Positions 34,757 to 45,078 are shown, numbered from the stretch's first letter. The stretch: 64,000 nucleotides of DNA from Moheibacter stercoris (GCF_040545805.1 NZ_JBEPMO010000005.1:62001-126000), one strand, 5' to 3'. Program-made: numbers and translations. The notes: generated by a model from the letters alone, not told the origin.

Positions 34757-34979
34757 TAAAAGGATAATATTCATGTATAGCAAGCCAATTTGAAGCTTAT
34801 CCTCAATTCAGAATATTACGAAATTTCAGCTCGAATTTCCACGCATTACAACCTTTAAAACAAGATTTCATGGATTTTAGTGGAAATTATCACTCAAAAT
34901 TTTAAAATTTCCTCTATTTATATAGGTTTTGTGCAATTATATTCTATTTTTGAAAACTAAAATTTAAATTTTAATAAAA

Positions 34980-35156
34980 ATGAAAGATCTGATTGCAAAA
35001 ATCAATGCTGAAATCGAAGCATTCAAAGTAGACGCTGACTTACAAGCTGAAAAAGGAAACAAAGCTGCTGGGACTAGAGCTCGTAAAGCAACTTTGGAAT
35101 TAACGAAATTGATGAAAGAATTCCGTAAAGTTTCTTTGGAAGAATCTAAAAAATAA
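34980..35156 (+). CDS. Small histone H1-like (Hc1-type) nucleoid protein
   Basis: This 58-residue gene begins MKDLIAKINAEIEAFKVDAD and continues with QAEKGNKAAGTRARKATLE and LTKLMKEFRKVSLEESKK. Lys- and Ala-rich Hc1-like proteins of this exact size are standard in flavobacteria and are thought to bind or organise DNA. A TAnnTTTG-like box (TATTTTTG, 34945-34952) lies about 28 bases before the ATG, and a strong terminator follows the stop, so it is a single-gene transcript, probably highly expressed. Confidence 0.85.
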   Translation: MKDLIAKINAEIEAFKVDADLQAEKGNKAAGTRARKATLELTKLMKEFRKVSLEESKK

Positions 35157-35175
35157 GAACTAATTTTTTTAGTGC

Positions 35176-35206
35176 AAAACTCCCTTTTTAAGGGAGTTTT
35201 TTTTTT
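35176..35206 (+). terminator. Strong intrinsic terminator after the histone-like gene
   Basis: AAAACTCCCTT and AAGGGAGTTTT form an 11-bp stem with a very short loop, followed directly by more T residues. It lies 20 bases downstream of the stop codon. Confidence 0.92.
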
Positions 35207-35410
35207 GTCTGAAACCCAAATTATATTCTTATTTGATTGAAATATATCCGTTTATTATTCAAAACTTAAATTATTAATATGATAATGAAATCTGTGTTTT
35301 TATTTAGAATATGTATTAATTGAGTATAGTTAATGTTAAATTAATATATAATTCTCGGAAATTTTGAATGATTTTTCTAAATTTAAAATCTTAATTAATA
35401 CATACTGGGG

Positions 35411-37297
35411 ATGAAATACACGGAATTCTATGCCAAGAGCATAGACAATGCGGAAGAATTTTGGGAAGAACAAGCCCATCAAATCAAATGGTTCAAAACA
35501 CCAAACACCATCTTATCAAAAGACGAAAATGATTATCCACTTTGGTTCAAAGATGGTGAATTAAATGCTTCTTATTTGGCATTGGACAAACACATCGAAG
35601 ACGGATTTGGAGATGAGGTAGCCATCATTTACGACTCACCAGTCACGCAAACCATCAGGCAAATCACCTTTCACGAAGCCAAAACCGAAGTCGCAAAACT
35701 TGCAGGAGGACTTCTTTCGTTAGGCGTTGAAAAAGGTGATACGGTCATTATTTATATGCCGATGATTCCACAAGCTGTCTATGCGATGTTGGCTTGTGCT
35801 AGAATTGGCGCCACACATTCGGTCGTTTTCGGAGGCTTTTCTCCCAACGAATTAGCCATCAGAATTGACGATTGCAAACCCAAAGTCATTTTAACCGCTT
35901 CTTCGGGAATTGAAATCGATCGCTTAATTGCCTACAAACCTTTGGTAGATGAAGCAATGGAACTTTCGGAACACAAACCACTAAATGTGGTAGTATTCAA
36001 CCGAAAATTAGGAGCGAGAATTCCTTTCAAAAAATACGATATTGATTACGATGCCTTGATTTATGGTTCGGAAGAAGCCGACTACATTCCAGTAGAATCC
36101 ACGCATCCATTGTACATTTTGTACACTTCGGGTACCACAGGAAAACCAAAAGGTATCGTTCGTGATACAGGCGGTTATTGCACGGCCTTGAAATTCTCAA
36201 TGAAATACATTTACAACGCCCAACCCGGCGAAACTTTCTGGGCGGCTTCCGATATCGGATGGGCAGTAGGCCATAGTTATACCGTTTATGGTCCATTGAT
36301 CAACCGAAATGCAACAATCGTTTTCGAAGGAAAACCCGTTCGCACTCCCGATGCAAGTACGTTTTGGCGTGTGATTTCAGAACATCAAGTTCGAACCATG
36401 TTTACCGCACCAACCGCCATTCGTGCCATTAAAAAAGAAGATCCTAACGGAGAATTCATCAAAAACTACGATTTATCTTGTTTGCGAACCCAATTTTTAG
36501 CAGGCGAGCGTTGTGATGTCGCAACTTTAAATTGGTTCACCGAGCATATTCCCGTTCCAGTCATCGATCATTGGTGGCAGACCGAATCGGGCTGGCCGAT
36601 GATCGCCATTATGATGGGATTGGAACAATTTCCATACAAACCAGGCTCCTCAGGAAAACCCGTATGCGGCTATGATATTCAGATTTTAGACGAAAATGGA
36701 GAAGTTCTTCCAACAGGTGAAGAAGGCTATGTTGCCATTAAATTACCGCTTCCTCCGGGAACTTTAATGACCGTTTACAATAATTTGGAACGTTTTCAAG
36801 GGAGTTATTTGGAGAAATTTCCAGGATACTATTTCTCGGGTGATGGCGGATACAAAGATGCCGACGGCTACGTCTATATCACAGGTCGAGTAGATGATGT
36901 TATAAACGTTGCGGGTCATAGGCTTTCCACCGCTGATATGGAAGAGGTCGTAGCTTCGCATCCTGCTGTTGCAGAGTGTGCCGTCATTGGTGTAAACGAT
37001 GATTTGAAAGGGCAAATTCCTTTTGCAATGGTGGTTTTGAAAGCAGGTGAGGAAATGGAAAGTTTCCAATTGGAATACGAAATCATTCAATTGGTTCGTG
37101 AAAAAATTGGCGCGGTGGCTTCGATGAAAAATGTTTTATTGGTCAATCGTTTACCGAAAACCCGTTCAGGGAAAATCTTGCGAAAAATCTTGCGAAGTAT
37201 CGTAGATGGAGTCGAATTTCAAGTTCCTTCGACCATTGATGACGAACTGATTTTAGACGAAATTCAAGATGCATTAACCGAATATAAAAACAGATAA
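35411..37297 (+). CDS. Propionyl-/acyl-CoA synthetase (PrpE/ACSS3-like)
   Basis: A 628-residue AMP-forming acyl-CoA ligase. YTSGTTGKPKGIVRD is the ATP/AMP-binding loop, TAPTAIRAIKKED and WWQTESGWP are the substrate-pocket segments, and LPKTRSGKILRKILR carries the regulatory, acetylatable Lys. GGERC-like LAGERCDVATLNWF and the overall form resemble PrpE and ACSS3, which prefer propionate, more than Acs. The next gene, an Acs proper, follows after 60 bp, so the two likely share acetate and propionate activation. Confidence 0.85.
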   Translation: MKYTEFYAKSIDNAEEFWEEQAHQIKWFKTPNTILSKDENDYPLWFKDGELNASYLALDKHIEDGFGDEVAIIYDSPVTQTIRQITFHEAKTEVAKLAGGLLSLGVEKGDTVIIYMPMIPQAVYAMLACARIGATHSVVFGGFSPNELAIRIDDCKPKVILTASSGIEIDRLIAYKPLVDEAMELSEHKPLNVVVFNRKLGARIPFKKYDIDYDALIYGSEEADYIPVESTHPLYILYTSGTTGKPKGIVRDTGGYCTALKFSMKYIYNAQPGETFWAASDIGWAVGHSYTVYGPLINRNATIVFEGKPVRTPDASTFWRVISEHQVRTMFTAPTAIRAIKKEDPNGEFIKNYDLSCLRTQFLAGERCDVATLNWFTEHIPVPVIDHWWQTESGWPMIAIMMGLEQFPYKPGSSGKPVCGYDIQILDENGEVLPTGEEGYVAIKLPLPPGTLMTVYNNLERFQGSYLEKFPGYYFSGDGGYKDADGYVYITGRVDDVINVAGHRLSTADMEEVVASHPAVAECAVIGVNDDLKGQIPFAMVVLKAGEEMESFQLEYEIIQLVREKIGAVASMKNVLLVNRLPKTRSGKILRKILRSIVDGVEFQVPSTIDDELILDEIQDALTEYKNR

Positions 37298-37357
37298 GTT
37301 CCTATTTCTTTGGATGAATTTGAATTTAGGTTTGGATAAATTGATTAAATTAGAAAC

Positions 37358-39268
37358 ATGAATTATTACAAAATAGACAGCTTAGAGAAATACTTTAAAA
37401 TCTATAACAAATCGGTACGCGAACCCGAAGAATTCTGGGGTAGAGTAGCAGACGAAAACTTTATTTGGTACCAAAAGTGGGACAAAGTTTTGGAATACGA
37501 TATGATCAATGCCGATTTCAAATGGTTCAAAAATGCCAAATTGAACATAGCCAGAAACTGTTTAGATCGTCATCTCAACAAACGAGGCGACAAAACAGCC
37601 ATCATTTTCGAACCCAATAATCCCGACGAAGCTGCTCAGCATATCACCTATAGCGAATTGCACGAACGTGTTTGCCGAATGGCCAATGTGTTAAAAGAGA
37701 AAGGAATTCAAAAAGGAGATCGTGTTTGTATTTACTTACCAATGATTCCTGAATTGGCCGTTTCCTTGTTGGCTTGCGCCCGAATTGGTGCCATTCATTC
37801 CGTCGTTTTCGCCGGATTTTCTGCTTCGGCAGTTGCTTCGCGAATTCAAGATTCCGAATGTAAAATGGTCATCACATCCGACGGTTCCTATCGTGGAAAC
37901 AAAGCCATCGACTTAAAAGGAATTGTAGATGAAGCTTTGCAAACTTGCCCTTCGGTAGAATCAGTTTTGGTGGTCAATCGTACCAATTCAGAAGTCCAAA
38001 TGAAAGAAGGTCGTGACCATTGGATTCAACCTTTGCTCGATGCTGCTGCCAAAGACAACGTAGCCGAAATTATGGATGCCGAAGATCCTTTGTTTATTTT
38101 ATACACTTCAGGTTCGACAGGAAAACCCAAAGGAATGGTGCATACGACCGCGGGTTATATGGTGTACACCGCCTTCACTTTCAAAAATATTTTCAATTAC
38201 AAAGGCGACGATGTCTATTGGTGTACCGCCGACATCGGCTGGATTACAGGACATTCCTACATTGTGTACGGACCACTTTTAAACGGTGCGACGACGGTTA
38301 TTTTTGAAGGCGTTCCATCTTATCCCGATTTTAGCCGATTCTGGGACATCATCGACAAGCACAAAGTCAACCAATTTTATACAGCTCCAACTGCCATTCG
38401 CGCTTTAGCAAAAGAAAATTTAAGTTATATCGAAAAGCACGATTTGAGTTCCATCAAAGTTTTGGGTTCCGTAGGTGAACCGATTAACGAGGAAGCTTGG
38501 CACTGGTACAACAACCACGTCGGACGAAAAACGGCACCGATTACCGATACTTGGTGGCAAACCGAAACAGGTGGAATTATGATCGCACCTTTGCCTTTCA
38601 TCACGCCGACCAAACCGACTTATGCAACTTTACCATTGCCAGGAATTCAACCCGTTTTAATGGACGAACGTCGAAACGAAATCGATGACAACCAAGTGGT
38701 AGGTAGTTTGTGTATCAAATTCCCTTGGCCTGGAATTGCCAGAACCATTTGGGGTGATCACCAACGCTATATCGATACTTATTTTTCTGCCTTCCGAGGC
38801 AAATATTTCACAGGCGACGGAGCTTTGCGTGACGAGGTAGGCTATTACCGAATTACCGGTCGAGTAGACGATGTAGTGATCGTTTCCGGACATAATTTAG
38901 GAACTGCACCGATTGAGGATGCCATCAACGAACATCCTGCTGTAGCGGAATCGGCCATTGTTGGATTCCCACACGACATCAAAGGAAATGCTTTGTACGG
39001 ATTCATTACCCTGAAAGAAAGAGGAGAAGGGCGCGACCGAGATAATTTACGACGCGAAATCAACGAACATATCGCAAGTCACATCGGACCGATTGCGAAA
39101 TTGGACAAAATTCAATTCGTATCAGGTTTACCAAAAACTCGATCAGGAAAGATAATGCGTCGAATTTTACGCAAAATTGCCGAAGGTGATTTCTCTAATT
39201 TCGGCGATATTACAACTTTATTAAATCCAGAAATCGTAGAAGAAATTAAAAACGAACGAATCGATTAA
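37358..39268 (+). CDS. acs: Acetate--CoA ligase
   Basis: A 636-residue AMP-forming acetyl-CoA synthetase. It shows YTSGSTGKPKGMVHT (nucleotide loop), WCTADIGWITGHSYIVYGPL, the acetyl-CoA-synthetase-type acyl pocket WWQTETGGIMIAPLP, and RITGRVDDVVIVSGHNLG; the C-terminal SGLPKTRSGKIMRRILRKIA carries the catalytic Lys that is usually controlled by acetylation. It converts acetate, ATP and CoA to acetyl-CoA. It follows the PrpE-like gene by 60 bp with no terminator between them. Confidence 0.95.
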   Translation: MNYYKIDSLEKYFKIYNKSVREPEEFWGRVADENFIWYQKWDKVLEYDMINADFKWFKNAKLNIARNCLDRHLNKRGDKTAIIFEPNNPDEAAQHITYSELHERVCRMANVLKEKGIQKGDRVCIYLPMIPELAVSLLACARIGAIHSVVFAGFSASAVASRIQDSECKMVITSDGSYRGNKAIDLKGIVDEALQTCPSVESVLVVNRTNSEVQMKEGRDHWIQPLLDAAAKDNVAEIMDAEDPLFILYTSGSTGKPKGMVHTTAGYMVYTAFTFKNIFNYKGDDVYWCTADIGWITGHSYIVYGPLLNGATTVIFEGVPSYPDFSRFWDIIDKHKVNQFYTAPTAIRALAKENLSYIEKHDLSSIKVLGSVGEPINEEAWHWYNNHVGRKTAPITDTWWQTETGGIMIAPLPFITPTKPTYATLPLPGIQPVLMDERRNEIDDNQVVGSLCIKFPWPGIARTIWGDHQRYIDTYFSAFRGKYFTGDGALRDEVGYYRITGRVDDVVIVSGHNLGTAPIEDAINEHPAVAESAIVGFPHDIKGNALYGFITLKERGEGRDRDNLRREINEHIASHIGPIAKLDKIQFVSGLPKTRSGKIMRRILRKIAEGDFSNFGDITTLLNPEIVEEIKNERID

Positions 39269-39463
39269 GATTTGTTCCTAATTTGAATACAGGAGAAATC
39301 AAGCATTCAAACAGATGCTTGATTTTTCTTTTTTAGACGAAATCTATTTCGAATTAAATAATATTAACTCCCAACTTCCATCCCTTGTCCGCCGTAGGAG
39401 GATCCAACTCCCAAGAAAATTGGTTCTATCTTTGCTAAATCAAATCCAAATAAATATTGGAAT

Positions 39464-40843
39464 ATGAAAGTCCATTCATCTTCATTTATTATTAGTGTTT
39501 TTCTACTACTTGCCATTCTTGGTTGGGGACAAACAAATCAAAACCTACATATATTTCCGAAAATCAAATCGAGTATTTCGGTTCCCATTTCCATTTCGAT
39601 TGAGGAAATCAATCAATTGGTCAACAATTCCATCAAAGGAACGATTTACCAAGACAATTCTTTTACCGATAATGATAACGATCAATTCAAAGTTAAGGTT
39701 GATAAATATGGAGCGATCAAATTAACAGCCTTAAAAGACAATCGTTTTTTAATTGAAGTTCCTTTGCAAATTTGGGCTGAAAAGGGATATGGAGCTTTAG
39801 GGAAATATGTATATCAGGATACCAATTTTACAATTGTCATGAAATTTATTTCATCGGTTGAATTCAAACCTGATTGGACTTTGGAAACCAAAACAACAAC
39901 CTATGGTTTTGATTGGACAACCAAACCTATTTTGGATTATGGATCAGTGAAGATTCCGATCGCTTCTCTCATTGAATCTACTTTGAAAGAACAGCAAGCG
40001 AAATTTACCACCGTGATAGACGAACAAGTCAAAGAATCTTTTGATTTGAAGCCTTATTTGTTGATGGTATGGAACAACTTCAACGCACCAATAAATATTT
40101 CGCCCGAATACAAAACTTGGTTGAAGATTACACCTGGAACGGTTTATATGACACCGATAACCATTTATTCCAATTATATCAAAGGAACAGTAGGGCTGGA
40201 TCTGTATTCGGAAACTTATATTGGTCAAATTCCGATGACCTCTCCTTTGGCTATGAGTTTTCCAAATTATGTGTTGAAAAAGGAAATTCCAACCGATTTT
40301 AGTTTGAAAACGACTGCCAATGTGACCTTTGAGAAAGCAACAGAATTGGCGAAACAACAATTTGTCGGACAAGAATTTGTCTTGACATCTGAAAAGAACA
40401 AAGTGAAAATTACGGATATGAAAATGTATCCCGAAGATGATTTGGTGGTGATTGAAGTTCATACAGAAGGAGAAATTCGCGGAACGACCATCATCAAAGG
40501 ATTTCCTTATTACGACCAAGCAAAACAACGCATTGCGCTTCGTGATGTGAAATTTCAATTGAAATCAAGAAACTTATTTCATAAAACCATCACCACGCTT
40601 TTTGAGGGAAAGATCAAACGTATGATTGCGGACGAATATGGAATTCCAATGGGCGATATCATCAAAATGTCCAAAGAAAGTTTGACTGATAGTTTCAATA
40701 AAGAATATTATCCGGGAATCTTTTTAAAAGGAAATGTAATAGATTTTCAACCTGTTCAAATTTTGGTTTTTCCATCCAATATGACGGTTGTGATCGATAC
40801 GCAAGCCAATTTACGCCTAAATGTCAACGGTTTGAATTTTTAA
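39464..40843 (+). CDS. DUF4403 family protein
   Basis: A 459-residue exported protein (MKVHSSSFIISVFLLLAILGWGQ). VPISISIEEINQLVNNSIKGTIYQD, PLQIWAEKGYG, SPEYKTWLKITPGTVYMTPI and LNVNGLNF are typical of DUF4403. Members are thought to be lipid- or envelope-associated (TULIP-like fold), but no activity is established. A TATCTTTG box at 39427-39434 is a fair -7 element about 30 bases before the ATG. Confidence 0.82.
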   Translation: MKVHSSSFIISVFLLLAILGWGQTNQNLHIFPKIKSSISVPISISIEEINQLVNNSIKGTIYQDNSFTDNDNDQFKVKVDKYGAIKLTALKDNRFLIEVPLQIWAEKGYGALGKYVYQDTNFTIVMKFISSVEFKPDWTLETKTTTYGFDWTTKPILDYGSVKIPIASLIESTLKEQQAKFTTVIDEQVKESFDLKPYLLMVWNNFNAPINISPEYKTWLKITPGTVYMTPITIYSNYIKGTVGLDLYSETYIGQIPMTSPLAMSFPNYVLKKEIPTDFSLKTTANVTFEKATELAKQQFVGQEFVLTSEKNKVKITDMKMYPEDDLVVIEVHTEGEIRGTTIIKGFPYYDQAKQRIALRDVKFQLKSRNLFHKTITTLFEGKIKRMIADEYGIPMGDIIKMSKESLTDSFNKEYYPGIFLKGNVIDFQPVQILVFPSNMTVVIDTQANLRLNVNGLNF

Positions 40844-40883
40844 ATTTAGTATCGTATATCAAATATTGTAAATCGTAAATCCT

Positions 40884-41819
40884 TTAGTTTGTCCACACAA
40901 AATCCATTTCCTCCACTTTCATAGAGTTGTCAAGAACCTCTTTGGCGATTTTTAAAATGGAGTGCAAAGCTTTGTAGTTGATTTTTTCCTCATCGTCTCC
41001 CGAACCATGATAATCTGGATGACCACCAGTGTGAAAAAACAAAACGGGAATATCTTTTCGGTAAAAGGAAGTTTGGTCAGAACCGCCATTTCCATCCTTG
41101 CTTGTATGAAATTTGATGTCCGAAACAATACCCTCAGTGATTCCTGGAAATTTCGAACTGGTTCCATGTCCTATGATGGCCAAACCATTTTCTTCTTGGT
41201 ATCGTCCAATCATATCAAAATTCAACATCCAATGAATGGTATTCAACGGAATCGTTGGCTTTTCCGTAAAATATTTTGATCCCAATAGTCCCAATTCTTC
41301 CGCTCCAAACGCAATGAATAAAAGATTGAAATCCTCTTGAATGTCATTTGTAGCATAAATTCTTGCCAATTCCAACATCCCAGCAACACCTGATGCATTA
41401 TCATCGGCTCCATTGTGAACTTTTCCAATGTTCAAGGTATCGCGTGAGCTCATTTTTCCATGTCCAATATGATCATAATGAGCTCCAATCACAATCGTTT
41501 TAGGCGCGTTGTTGTCAATAAAACCGATCACATTCTCTGCAACTCGAACACTATCTTTTACCACGACCTTTCTAATTCTTGCGATAAATTCTTGTCGATA
41601 GCCTTCAGTTCCTTTTGGCATTAAGCCATATTTCTTGAATTCTTTTTCGATGTAATTCGCAGCTTTCAACACTTGATTCGAACCCGTTTCTCTTCCTTTC
41701 ATTTTGTCTGAAGCCAAATAAGAAATATGTTTTTCTAGATTTTTTTGGGAGAATTGTCCAAAAGTAATACTAGAAAAAAACAGGAATAAAATGGTTAGAT
41801 AGCAAATAGTGAATTTCAT
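40884..41819 (-). CDS. Secreted M28-family zinc aminopeptidase
   Basis: The ATG at 41819 opens a signal peptide (MKFTICYLTILFLFFSSITFG); the frame stays open 56 codons further up but there runs into the TetR operator region. The 311-residue protein shows the M28 zinc sites: IGAHYDHIG (His, Asp), GADDNASGVAGMLELA (Asp bridge), FGAEELGLLGS (catalytic Glu and ligand), MLNFDMIGR (Asp) and HTGGHPDYHGSGDDEE (last His). It likely releases N-terminal amino acids outside the inner membrane. It is divergent from the TetR-RND operon. Confidence 0.9.
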   Translation of the reverse strand: MKFTICYLTILFLFFSSITFGQFSQKNLEKHISYLASDKMKGRETGSNQVLKAANYIEKEFKKYGLMPKGTEGYRQEFIARIRKVVVKDSVRVAENVIGFIDNNAPKTIVIGAHYDHIGHGKMSSRDTLNIGKVHNGADDNASGVAGMLELARIYATNDIQEDFNLLFIAFGAEELGLLGSKYFTEKPTIPLNTIHWMLNFDMIGRYQEENGLAIIGHGTSSKFPGITEGIVSDIKFHTSKDGNGGSDQTSFYRKDIPVLFFHTGGHPDYHGSGDDEEKINYKALHSILKIAKEVLDNSMKVEEMDFVWTN

Positions 41820-41940
41820 AGTTGAATAAATAATCAGTTGGAAATATAGAAAGATTTCTTGGGAATGAAAGAATGGCAATTTTTTTAAAATCTGATAAAA
41901 ATCACCATTTGTGAGAAATATTTTGGCCTTAGATTTGCTG

Positions 41941-41958
41941 TTTGACAAAAATGTCAAA
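41941..41958. promoter_or_regulatory. Candidate TetR-family operator
   Basis: TTTGACA-AAAA-TGTCAAA is a perfect 7-bp inverted repeat with a 4-bp spacer, 39 bases before the TetR start. A weaker palindrome (TTGTTGAACA...TTAAACAA) follows at about 41964-41989. TetR repressors typically bind such sites to shut their own operon. Confidence 0.6.
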
Positions 41959-41997
41959 CATAATTGTTGAACATTTTTATTAAACAATCAATTTGAA

Positions 41998-42582
41998 ATG
42001 AAAAAAGACGAAACAGAAGAAATTATCAAGTCCACTGCAAAGCGGCTTTTCTTCGTAGAAGGTAAATTCAATGCCACTACGCAAGAGATTGCCGATGCCG
42101 CAGGTGTAAATAGGACCTTGATCAATTATTACTTCCGCTCTAGAGACAATCTTTTCAATATGATTTTTGAAGATGCGATAAAAAAGGAAGATGAGCAGCG
42201 AGAAAACATTTTAAAGTCTGATTTGCCTTTTAAACAAAAAATTGAAAAATACATAGACGACTCTTTTAAATTGGGTAACGAGTTTCCTTACTTGGAAACC
42301 TATATAGTTTCTCGAATCAATGATGGATGCTATTATCAAAATGAAGAAGACTACCATCGTTTTATCAAGGCATTCAATTACGAATTTGAAAAGGAAGTGA
42401 AAGCAGGAAATATTGAAGAAATGGACCCTATTCAATTCATTTTTAATATCGCTTCGCTTGTGTCCTTTCCGTTTGCTGTAAGACCTTTGCTACAGAAATC
42501 TATGAGGTTAGACGATAAAGAATTTGAGCGAATTATCAATGAGAGAAAAGAAGTAATCATGAAAATTTTATTTAAAAAATAA
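41998..42582 (+). CDS. TetR-family repressor of the efflux operon
   Basis: A 194-residue regulator. The N-terminal helix-turn-helix is IIKSTAKRLFFVEGKFNATTQEIADAAG, then VNRTLINYYFRSRDNLFNMIF; the C-terminal ligand domain is not conserved. It is first in the operon, 12 bp before the TolC gene, a layout typical of repressors that sense a pump substrate. Confidence 0.92.
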   Translation: MKKDETEEIIKSTAKRLFFVEGKFNATTQEIADAAGVNRTLINYYFRSRDNLFNMIFEDAIKKEDEQRENILKSDLPFKQKIEKYIDDSFKLGNEFPYLETYIVSRINDGCYYQNEEDYHRFIKAFNYEFEKEVKAGNIEEMDPIQFIFNIASLVSFPFAVRPLLQKSMRLDDKEFERIINERKEVIMKILFKK

Positions 42583-42594
42583 TACCGAAAGAAG

Positions 42595-43950
42595 ATGAAT
42601 TTTAAGTCTTTAAAATACAGTTTATTCATTGCCTTTATGGCAGGGACAAGTTTTGCGCAAGAATCTCAAGTAATTGATTTGCGTGAGGCAATCAATTATG
42701 CGTTGGAGAACAAAGCGGAAGCAAAAAAAGCGCAGTTGCAAATTGAAAACAGTGAATATTTGATTCAAGAAGCTCGTGCAGGAGCTTTGCCAAATATTAG
42801 CGCCAATGGTTCTATTACCTATAATCCGATTTTGCAAGAAACAGCTATTCCATCGAGTAGTTTTCCTGGTGGAGAACAATCTCCAGATCCATTCATCATT
42901 TTAGCAATGGGTCAAAAGTGGAATGCAATTGGTGGCGTGACCTTAAATCAAAACTTATTTGATAAAACAGTGTTCACAGGATTGAAAGCAGCAAAAACAA
43001 CCCGCGAATTTTATTTAATCAATGCCGAATTAACAGATGAACAAGTCATCGAACGCGTGGCAACTGCTTACTACAACGTATATGTTCAAAAAGAACAGTT
43101 AAGTACGATAGAAGAAAGCATGACCAATGTGGAGAAAACACGTTCCATCATCAAAAGTTTATTTGACAATGGTTTGGCTAGAGAAATTGATTTAGATCGT
43201 GTAGATGTTCAATTGACCAATTTGAAATCTTCTCGTCAACAATTGATCAATGCGGTTTCTTTGTTAGAGAATTCTTTGAAATTCTACATGGGAATGCCAA
43301 TTGCTCAACCGATTGAATTGGCCGATAATGAATTCCAAGTGGAAGAATTTCTATTAGCCGATCAAGTGAATACAGAAAGCCGTACCGAATTGAAACTATT
43401 GAACAAGCAATCTGAATTGTTGGAATTGCAAAAAGAAGCTCGTAAAGCTGCGTATTATCCGAGTTTGTCCTTGTCTGCCGGTTATAACTACATGGGACAA
43501 GGTGATAAATTTCCCATCGGTTCAGGTTTAGAAAACGGCGTTTATTGGTCAGATTTTGCTTCCATCAGTTTGAATTTACGTGTTCCAATTTTTAGCGGAT
43601 TTGCCAATCGTGCTCGTGTGAGTCAAGCAGATATAGAACTGCGTCAATTGGAACAAGATATTGCAGACACCAAATTAGGTTTGGATTTGGAATACCAAAA
43701 TGCCAAAACCCAAATTGAAAACAGTTATATAGACATTGAAAACCAAGGGGAAAACGTAAAATTGGCAGAAAAAGTAGTCAACAATACTCAAAGTAATTAC
43801 CAATTGGGATTGGCAACCTTAACGGATTTGTTGGAGGCCGAAAGTGCATTGGTAAATGCTCGTAATAATTATTCCAACGCTGTATTGCAATTCAAATTGG
43901 CAGAAATACAATTGTTGAAATCAAAAGCAGAACTTAATTCATTAAAATAA
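42595..43950 (+). CDS. TolC-family outer-membrane efflux channel
   Basis: The 451-residue protein has a signal peptide (MNFKSLKYSLFIAFMAGTSFA) and two repeats of the outer-membrane efflux protein family: INYALENKAEAKKAQLQIENSEY plus LPNISANGSITYNP, and a second at about residues 270-440 with SLSLSAGYNYMG and the heptad-rich LEQDIADTKLGLDLEYQNAKTQIE. It forms the outer channel of the tripartite pump. Confidence 0.93.
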   Translation: MNFKSLKYSLFIAFMAGTSFAQESQVIDLREAINYALENKAEAKKAQLQIENSEYLIQEARAGALPNISANGSITYNPILQETAIPSSSFPGGEQSPDPFIILAMGQKWNAIGGVTLNQNLFDKTVFTGLKAAKTTREFYLINAELTDEQVIERVATAYYNVYVQKEQLSTIEESMTNVEKTRSIIKSLFDNGLAREIDLDRVDVQLTNLKSSRQQLINAVSLLENSLKFYMGMPIAQPIELADNEFQVEEFLLADQVNTESRTELKLLNKQSELLELQKEARKAAYYPSLSLSAGYNYMGQGDKFPIGSGLENGVYWSDFASISLNLRVPIFSGFANRARVSQADIELRQLEQDIADTKLGLDLEYQNAKTQIENSYIDIENQGENVKLAEKVVNNTQSNYQLGLATLTDLLEAESALVNARNNYSNAVLQFKLAEIQLLKSKAELNSLK

Positions 43951-43969
43951 ACAAATAATTACCTTAGAT

Positions 43970-45046
43970 ATGAAAATTGTAAAGAATTTACTAATCGCAG
44001 TAGCAGTAATCGGCTTAGTTGTTTGGGCTGGGATGACATTGGTAAATAATAAAAAGAAGTCAGAAGAAGAAACCAAAATCGTAGCGCAAGTAAACGATAG
44101 TATTGCGGTCAATGTGAGCAAAGTTTCTTTTCAAAATATCAACACAGACTATGTATCAAATGGTACGTTTGAACCCTATCAAGAAATGATTTTTCCATCT
44201 GAAGTTTCAGGAAAAGTTTTGCGTGTGATGGTAGATGAAGGTTCTTATGTGAAAGTTGGGCAAACCCTTGCAATTATTCGAGGAGACTCTCAATCCATTG
44301 ATTTAACTGCGGCTCAAGCGGCTTATCAAAATGCAGTAGCTGACAATCAACGTTACGAGAACGCTTTGAAAACGGGTGGTGTAACTCAACAACAAGTTGA
44401 TATGTCTCGTTTGCAATTGAAAAATGCAAAGGCACAATTGGACCAAGCGAAAATTAGAGTAGGAGATACAACCGTTCGTGCAACAATTAGCGGTGTAGTC
44501 AACCAACGTTTCATTGAACCAGGATCTTATGTTTCTCCAGGTGCTCAAATGTTTGAAATCGTGAATGTAGGAACTTTGAAATTACGTACCGAAGTAGACG
44601 AAAGTCAAATCATACGTTTCAAAGTAGGAGATGTGATCAAAGTAAAAGCGAGTGTGTATCCTGATAAAGAATTCACAGGGAAAATTACGTTCATTGCTCC
44701 AAAAGCATCTGCTTCTTTGAACTTCCCAGTAGAAATTCAAGTTTCCAATACTGCAGGAAATGAATTGAAAGCAGGTATGTATGGAACAGCTGTTTTCTCT
44801 TCGGCTGACGATGAAGTGAAAGGAAAACCTGTTTTAGTGGTTTCGCGTGAAGCTTTTGTAGGTGGATTGAACAACAGTGAAGTTTTTGTTGTGGAAAATG
44901 GTAAAGCCAAATTGGTGAAAGTTCAAGCTGGAAGAAACTTTGGAGATTTAATCGAAGTTTTGGGTGGGTTGAATGATGGTCAAACAGTTGTGACAAGTGG
45001 TCAAATCAACTTGATCGATGGCAAAACGGTAAAAGTTATTAACTAA
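43970..45046 (+). CDS. RND efflux periplasmic adaptor (membrane fusion protein)
   Basis: A 358-residue protein with an N-terminal membrane anchor (LLIAVAVIGLVVWAGMTLV), a lipoyl domain (FPSEVSGKVLRVMVDEGSYVKVGQTLAII), a helical hairpin (about 110-170), a second lipoyl half (VRATISGVVNQRFIEPGSYV) and a C-terminal beta-barrel. It links the RND pump to the TolC channel and lies 19 bp after the TolC gene. Confidence 0.93.
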   Translation: MKIVKNLLIAVAVIGLVVWAGMTLVNNKKKSEEETKIVAQVNDSIAVNVSKVSFQNINTDYVSNGTFEPYQEMIFPSEVSGKVLRVMVDEGSYVKVGQTLAIIRGDSQSIDLTAAQAAYQNAVADNQRYENALKTGGVTQQQVDMSRLQLKNAKAQLDQAKIRVGDTTVRATISGVVNQRFIEPGSYVSPGAQMFEIVNVGTLKLRTEVDESQIIRFKVGDVIKVKASVYPDKEFTGKITFIAPKASASLNFPVEIQVSNTAGNELKAGMYGTAVFSSADDEVKGKPVLVVSREAFVGGLNNSEVFVVENGKAKLVKVQAGRNFGDLIEVLGGLNDGQTVVTSGQINLIDGKTVKVIN

Positions 45047-45078
45047 TCAGGAGAATAGAATAGAGAATATAGAAAAGG

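Noticed and set aside
35411..39268. Recent tandem duplication of acetyl-CoA synthetase
   Set aside because: The two ligases differ throughout and belong to different subfamilies (PrpE/ACSS3-like and Acs), so this is not a recent duplication.
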